DNA of 64,000 nucleotides from Oreohelix idahoensis (taxonomy: Eukaryota; Mollusca; Gastropoda; Stylommatophora; Oreohelicidae), in NCBI GenBank assembly GCA_024509875.1, contig JAMPIV010014842.1, positions 5,001 through 69,000 on the forward strand, read 5' to 3'. Each line of letters starts with the position of its first letter. The stretch's first letter is position 1. The notes under the pieces are model-generated. The model had not been told where the DNA came from. It saw nothing but the letters and a program-made list of their open reading frames with translations, and did no database searches. Position numbers and translations under genes: made by a program. Positions 58,079-64,000 of this stretch are shown here, piece by piece.

Positions 58079-60368
58079 GTCAGTTTGCAGCTCTCAACAC
58101 TAGCTATACTACCACACACCAACAACTGTTACTGCTAAGTCTTTCTTTGCCTCTTAACCCTTGTCCTGTCTGTAGTCATACTTGGAATTAGTAGGTTCTG
58201 ACTGAATGCACGCGCACGAACGCACGGGCGCGCGCGAGAGAAATAATACCAGATAATTCTAGCTGAGAGACTACTTACATTATTTTCACCAATACTTGAC
58301 AACCTTGAACCTTTCTGATTATCTTATAAAGTATTTTCTGGAATAATATATTGAGGTTCATACCTACTACTTCCAAGTATGCTGATATATGCTAGCTGTT
58401 TTCTGTTTCGTGTAGTTGGTTCATAGAATATATTATTACTGTAGAGACGATATTACTTGTTCATGTGTACTTGTCATTATTCTGAACACTGTCTCTTATG
58501 CAATTTGTCCATGTGCTTGCCCTCACAGCCTGTTAGCGCCAGCGCGGCATATACTCAGCTAGCCAGAAACTTACATTAGTCATTATATCATTGATCATTT
58601 ATGTGCTTTGCGTTGAGCTTATATAAAACATTAAAAATACCATAAAAATGTAACTACCTTGAGTTATGTCAAACGTAACTTGAAATTATAATAATAATAA
58701 AAAAGAAAGCACATTAAAAAAAAAAATTCCCTACGTGCTCTGTATGTATGTAGGGAGGACATTATTATATTAGTATTATTTGGCGTTTTAAGTCACTAAT
58801 ATTTTGTGTGTTTTGATCTGAAAAGTGCCATAAGATTTCCATCCAGCATTCTTATCTCACATGGTTAAAAAGTTTGTATTTATTTATAGAACTTCCACAA
58901 AAGACTAATACATACATTTAGATAATTTGTTTTCTCAGTATTTTTTACTGGTTTAGGTTTTAGATAATAGGATACTATTCATTACTCACTCAGGCATAGG
59001 GAAACCCCACCACCAGTTATGGCTATCTATAAACAGAGATGAGTTTATCTTCCGTTTTTTTACCTCTTTTTGCGTAACAATATCTGATTGGTTAATAAAT
59101 TTAACTGCAGACATAGATTGAAGTTTATTTTGTGGAGTTTAGAGGCGGATGAGAAAAAGTTATTGTTTTTTACGTTATCGCAATATAACTCCAATTCACG
59201 CGTCTAACAGTTTTATGGTAAACAAATGCGGTTCAGATTATTATTAGACAGCAATATTTTCATTTAACTTAACTCCCCCCAGAACAAAACCACTCAAAAT
59301 GCGGTGTGACAAATTGTGAGCCATGCGTGACCTATCAGATATTCTAAAATAATAAGATGTTGACAAAGTAATCCTTACAAGTCATGTGAAATGTCATCTT
59401 TGTTTATTAAAAAAATAAAGGCATGATTGTTGTAGCTTTTTTTTTTAAATAACAAAATTTATTTATGTTATACTAAAATCTAGTGCAGTGTTTTTTAACT
59501 TATGGGAAATTCCATTAATTCTGCCAACACCATCCGCAGAAGTGTGTTACCATAATTATGGAATAAAAGACTCGAGGCCCTTGAAACTATGAACAGATAA
59601 TTTAAATGATGCCAACGGGATCATTAGAACAACGGAAAACTGTTTATGCAACAAAATCCTTGTGGGTTAGAAGTGCTGAAAAGTAGAAAGAGGGAAAAAA
59701 ACTAAACAAAGGTTAAGAAATGACAGATATGAAGAAGTGAAGCGCTGAATAACAAGTTCACTTCCTAAACTAAACGTGAAGTCTCAATGGTCTACTTGTC
59801 AAATTCAGAATTTTTCCAAAACATCCTAGAAGAATAATGGCCAAGTGTACACCCAGAACAAGTTGTAACAGAAGCATAGCCTTCTACTCCTTACAGTGAA
59901 GAGGCCGATCATTTTCTGACAGAACACTGGCCTCAGCAGACTCAGGCAAAGGTTCAATAAATGTAAAATTGTACAGACTTTCAGGGCCGTCTTTATCCAT
60001 GTGGGGAAGGAAGACATACTTTACACAGACTGCTACATTCCCTGCGACAATGTCGCTGCACAACGTCCTTGAGGGAGAAAATGTGTGGCGATGAGAGAAG
60101 CCACAGATCACCCACTTTATGCGACAAATAGATGTGGTTACTTGAGCGCGATGAGCGAAGCCTGAGACAGATCGCTCACTTTAAAAAAAAGGATGTTGTT
60201 ATACCAGAGCTAACGGCGAAGGAGGTGTAGTCTGCTTAAGGGATGTTGCTGTTCAAACGCGTTGAACGCTCCTCGTCCTCTTTCAATTGTAGATCAAATT
60301 TCTCTCTCCCGCGAAGCTAGAAACTGCATCGTCACGGGTCTCAAAAATCATAATTTTGATATCGAAAG
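58079..60368. other. Intron; no gene recognised
   Basis: AT-rich, with a short alternating CG/GC patch near 58207-58236. No coding motif seen. Confidence 0.5.
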
Positions 60369-60612
60369 GTTAACCTAACTTCAATGTAACTTACAAAGAA
60401 TGACTAATAACTAATGAAGACTTGAAAGAGTTACCTAACTTCAATGTAACTTACATGACTAATAACTAATGAAGACGTGACAGAGTTACCTAACTTCAGT
60501 GTAACTTACAAAGAACGACTAATAACTAATGAAGACTTGAAAGAGTTAACTACCTTCAATGTAACTTACAAAGAACGACTAATAACTATTGAAGACTTGA
60601 AAAGGTTACCAA
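60369..60612 (+). repeat. 60-bp minisatellite x4
   Basis: Unit: TTACCTAACTTCAATGTAAC, TTACAAAGAACGACTAATAA and CTAATGAAGACTTGAAAGAG. Copy 2 has a 6-base deletion. Confidence 0.95.
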
Positions 60613-61456
60613 ACTCAAATATCTGACAAGTTTAACTTATAAAGAATGAATAAACGTCCTGCAAGTAACCTATTCAGGCGTGTACCAGCACCGTGGCCTT
60701 GCTCGACTCCCATACCTGTAGCTTGCGGGGGTCTTTCTCTCTGCTCTCCCTCCCCCACCCCGGAAGGGGAATCCATGGACCAACAGTTAAGAAACACTGA
60801 CCTAGAATGTAACGTTAAGTTATATTTGTTTTTCTAGCATTATAAAATGTTTCCATCTCACAAAGTATTTTATATAAACATTATATTGTTGACATTATGT
60901 ATTCCTAGGTAGTATATTTTAGTGCATGGTTTCTCAAACTGTTGTACGCGTATCACTGAACGAACGAACGAACGAAATCTTTATTTCATCAGGGTAAAGA
61001 AATGGGCGTACTGAAAGTACGCGAGATGGTTTTTAGATGGGATTACTCGTTTTAAAAAACAATATTTTACGAAGAAAAATAATGCAACTAACACTAATAA
61101 ATAAGAATATACGTGGGTATCGCAGTAATTTTGAAGGCGAATGCGTGAAGTTTGAGAATCACTGCTTTATTGCATTACTTTGCATGTAATGCTCCTAGTT
61201 TTTTTTTTTTTTTTTTTTACAATTTTCCTGTCATAATGTCATGTTCCAGCTGTATTAGTTCGTTTTTTCCCCCCTCTAAGTAATAACAGTTTGTAAATTT
61301 GTTGTGCCTTTCATTGTTGTTGCCAACTCCACCCACTTCCCGTGCACCGTCACATGTGTCGTCACACTGATCAAACGTTTACTCGACCACACCTTGACCA
61401 CCTGCATGATGTCCTCCTGCACGTCTGGCTATGATTGTTGATGTGTCATCCTCTAG
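60613..61456. other. Intron; (GAAC)n and poly-T
   Basis: A short GAAC tetranucleotide run at 60957-60975 and T-run at 61201-61219. No gene. Confidence 0.6.
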
Positions 61457-61537
61457 CCTCTTTGGCAGCCCGCCCAACAATACCGTTGGTATCTTCCAGT
61501 GGCAGGCCGCAATCATGGGACGGTTCAGTGTGCTGGA
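61457..61537 (+). CDS. Exon: linker of the C1-domain gene
   Basis: The acceptor is TGTCATCCTCTAG ending at 61456 and the donor GGA/GTAAGT at 61538. The first base completes a Ser codon from the exon ending at 58078. Residues include LFGSPPNNTVGIFQWQ and IMGRFSVL, leaving two bases. RFSV fits the R-F-x-V docking motif for SPAK/OSR1 kinases, which may be chance. Other frames are also open, so the frame depends on the phase chain. The next exon was not found before 64000. Confidence 0.55.
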
Positions 61538-61913
61538 GTAAGTCTCAACCTTGACCTTTTTAGGTTCATGTCAGAATTCCCCCAAGTCATGTGCGTTTCG
61601 AGTGTGTAAATTACCCCAACTAAAATTACCAGTATGAGATTAAATGGTGATGGTGAAGCAGGGAATAATTAATACAAACAACAATGTTTACAGGGATTAG
61701 GATAAATCACCCTTAGAAACAAAATAACACAAGTGGACAAGAGGAGAGCAAGGCTAGCTGTACACAAATTTTATTTCAGAGATTGTGTCTCGCCACTGCA
61801 CGTGACAGCAGACAGTTTTATCACGTGTCTTTTATTGAAATATTTGTACAGTTATGAGCCACGCTTTCCATGAGTCTAGTACATCGTTATCAATAGACAA
61901 GTGTGTCAGTTAA
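61538..61913. other. No gene recognised
   Basis: Probable intron. Confidence 0.45.
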
Positions 61914-61972
61914 GACGAGCATCCGATTGGTCAAGCGGTTAAAGCAATTGCCATTGCGGTGCATTTATATGG
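61914..61972 (+). mobile_element. SINE head fragment
   Basis: CATCCGATTGGTCAAGCGGTT AAAGC matches the A-box head of the SINE at 41826; the B box and tail are absent. Confidence 0.55.
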
Positions 61973-63329
61973 CCAGCAACAATTTCTGCAATAGAACAAC
62001 CTTTACCTTTCTCAGTTAAGAGCCAGTTTAAACTTATCCGTCTTAGCAAACAGTAGTTTTAGCATATAGGTGGATGTCCTGCTGATCTCTAAAAGCTGTT
62101 GAAGGGACAGTACAAAGTGTTAACAAATATACGTGTTCATATTTCACATAGCAATGATTAATCATATATTATATTTTCTCAGTCCGGGTTAGTCGTAAAT
62201 TTCACTAACACATTTCGTGATAAAGGGAAGTTGACCCAGACTGATGATTCGATACTTTGAGAGTCATCTCTTCCAACCCCAAAAGGCCATCTAGGATGGC
62301 GATGGCCATAAAGTCTCACATCTTCCTGCCTTCAGGTTTTTCTCTGACAGTTTTTTAACTCGCTTATTAGCTGTCCGTATTTTATCATTGTCTTTCTCGT
62401 GTCTTTTTTTTCCTTCTGTTTTGCTGTTGTTATATTGTGTTCTGGCTTTTCTCTTTTCACAACGAGTCTAGAGTCAAGTGGCATTCTTCTGCGTCATGTT
62501 TTCAGCAGGCATCATTCAAGACAACTTCTTTCGACCCGAGGGATTTCTCAGAATTTTCAAACACATAGCTGTGGCTGGAAGAACATTTTTTGCAGCTTCA
62601 TTATCCAATGTTGACTTATCCTATGATCGTTTCAGCTAGTGCGGTGGTGAAAATATAATAGTTCCATGGATTAAACTTTGTTGTTTGTAATTCCGTTGCA
62701 TATGTGTCCATCTTTAGCTGTCATTTCGTTTCGTTAGGCCCTGTACAGTACACACGGATGTGAGATATTCATTCATGGAGCTGTTCATTGGAGTTATGCA
62801 TTAACTTTGTGACTGGAAAATCTGTTACAGTTGAGTCGTTATGGAGAATTATCTTAAAAGAAATTATCAACAGTTGTTTTATTGACCTCGAACCTTGTGG
62901 TTTCAGTAATAACGATGAAAATATTTAAAAATACACTTTGGCTTTTTAAGCAGCCGGACCTCGTGGGAAAAGCTAGCCATTTTTAGAAAGGGGTGTTCTA
63001 TGACGCGTTGGGAAGAGATGGGAAATTCCCGCCTTATAAATAAAACCTAATTGCTTGCTTTTCCGGAGTAAACCTGACCTGACGAAAGAGGCGTGAATTA
63101 ACCACTGTGACTAAGAGCTTAGCACACTTATGCTTGATCACGTTTTAACATTCTTTGAAATTGTTGTCATTTTTTCCCCCTTCACTATCGCTTGCATTAA
63201 CATAACGTCTTGTGATCTTACTGTGCAATGTCTGTTTATTATTTTTTTTCCAGTCACGTGAAAAGTGGCACTTAATAAAGGGTTTCCCTAGAAACCTACA
63301 CTTTATGGACGATTGCTTTTGGTAGGACG
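61973..63329. other. No gene recognised
   Basis: AT-rich sequence, probable intron. Confidence 0.45.
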
Positions 63330-63935
63330 ATGCTCACTGTTTGTCTAGTCATGATGGGCAAATATGCGGACGTGAAAGTAAGAAGAGGCGCAGATGTGGG
63401 AAGTGATCAACCCCTAGTAGTAGCAAGACTGAAAGTGAAACTCAGAGCTGCTGGCCCAGTTGCAGTCAAACAGAAAAGATACAACATCACGAAACTGAAG
63501 GATCCCCTCACCAGAAAAGCTTTCGTGGTCGACGTAAAGAGAAGATATGAGATTATCAAAAGCCAGGAAAGAACAGAGACTGATGATGTTGACCAGAGAT
63601 TCAACACCATCTCATCACGACATTAGAGGGACAGGAAACAAGATGGGCAGAGCATTTCAGAGAAACTCTGAATAAGGAACCACCAGAGACACAATTGAAT
63701 GTTCCTGAGGCTGAAAATGATCTAGATGTTAATACAGACATCCCACGAAAAGATGAAATCATCACAGCAATCAGACGGTTAAAGAATGGAAAAGCTCCTG
63801 GTCATGATAACTTAAATGCAGTGCTATTTAAGACAGACCCAGAGCTAGCAGCAGAACTATTAGAACCACTATTTGCACAAGTCTGGAAAACAGGGACAAC
63901 ACCAACATATTTATATTTGATTGTGTGTGAGTAGA
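63330..63935 (+). mobile_element. Decayed LINE: endonuclease end and start of RT
   Basis: One frame reads ADVKVRRGADVGSDQPLVVA and KLKDPLTRKAFVVDVK. After a frameshift near 63620 another reads TRWAEHFRETLN, then DEIITAIRRLKNGKAPGHDN and LAAELLEPLFAQVWK. This is a common mollusc-type LINE, a different family from the copy at 1-2402. The endonuclease SDH motif is SDQ here, which should abolish nicking. It breaks off at about 63935, followed by T and G runs. Confidence 0.85.
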
Positions 63936-64000
63936 CAGTCTTCACAGAACGCAGATGTTCTTTTTTTGGGGGGGGGGGACTAAAATGCAGATGTTCTTTT

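Overview
This window looks like a piece of an animal nuclear genome. A mollusc, probably a gastropod, is my best guess. The reasons are AT-rich sequence with very long introns, several families of decayed LINEs, tRNA-derived SINEs, a full-length Tigger/pogo DNA transposon, a MITE and many micro- and minisatellites. I see no bacterial operons, rRNA genes, intact tRNA genes or CRISPR arrays. The species call is inference from repeat style only.

Host gene. Six short exons on the + strand form one reading frame with matching intron phases: 8679-8802, 16246-16316, 47514-47607, 51315-51382, 58020-58078 and 61457-61537. The first two encode a C1-type zinc finger. Its spacing fits, from memory, the atypical C1 of the AKAP13/ARHGEF2/ARHGEF18/ARHGEF28 group of Rho guanine-nucleotide exchange factors. 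The next four encode a Ser/Pro-rich linker. Everything else between 8.7 and 61.5 kb is therefore probably intron of this gene, and the gene runs off the right edge.

Layout. 1-2402: intact LINE endonuclease/reverse-transcriptase ORF on the minus strand, open at the left edge. 2.4-8.5 kb: LINE and SINE fragments. 8.5-9.2 kb: (TA)n tract, C1 exon and a 54-bp repeat that copies the exon end with its splice donor. 9307-11626: Tigger element. 11.6-19.1 kb: minisatellites, LINE 3' ends, second C1 exon. 19.1-21.9 kb: little recognisable. 21.95-30.7 kb: a tract almost without G on the + strand, grading to 32.8 kb, then a G/T-rich and a CpG-rich non-repetitive stretch to 34.5 kb. 34.5-47.5 kb: decayed LINEs, a SINE nested in a tandem array, a 30-bp minisatellite with perfect CRE palindromes. 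47.5-61.6 kb: four linker exons, a MITE and a 51-bp minisatellite of about 30 units. 61.6-64 kb: intron or downstream sequence with a decayed LINE.

Most notable: (1) the tandemly duplicated splice donor that could insert 18-residue blocks in frame into the C1 zinc finger; (2) the nearly G-free tract of roughly 9 kb, either a remarkable compositional anomaly or an assembly/base-calling artefact; (3) intronic arrays of CRE palindromes and of forkhead-like motifs.
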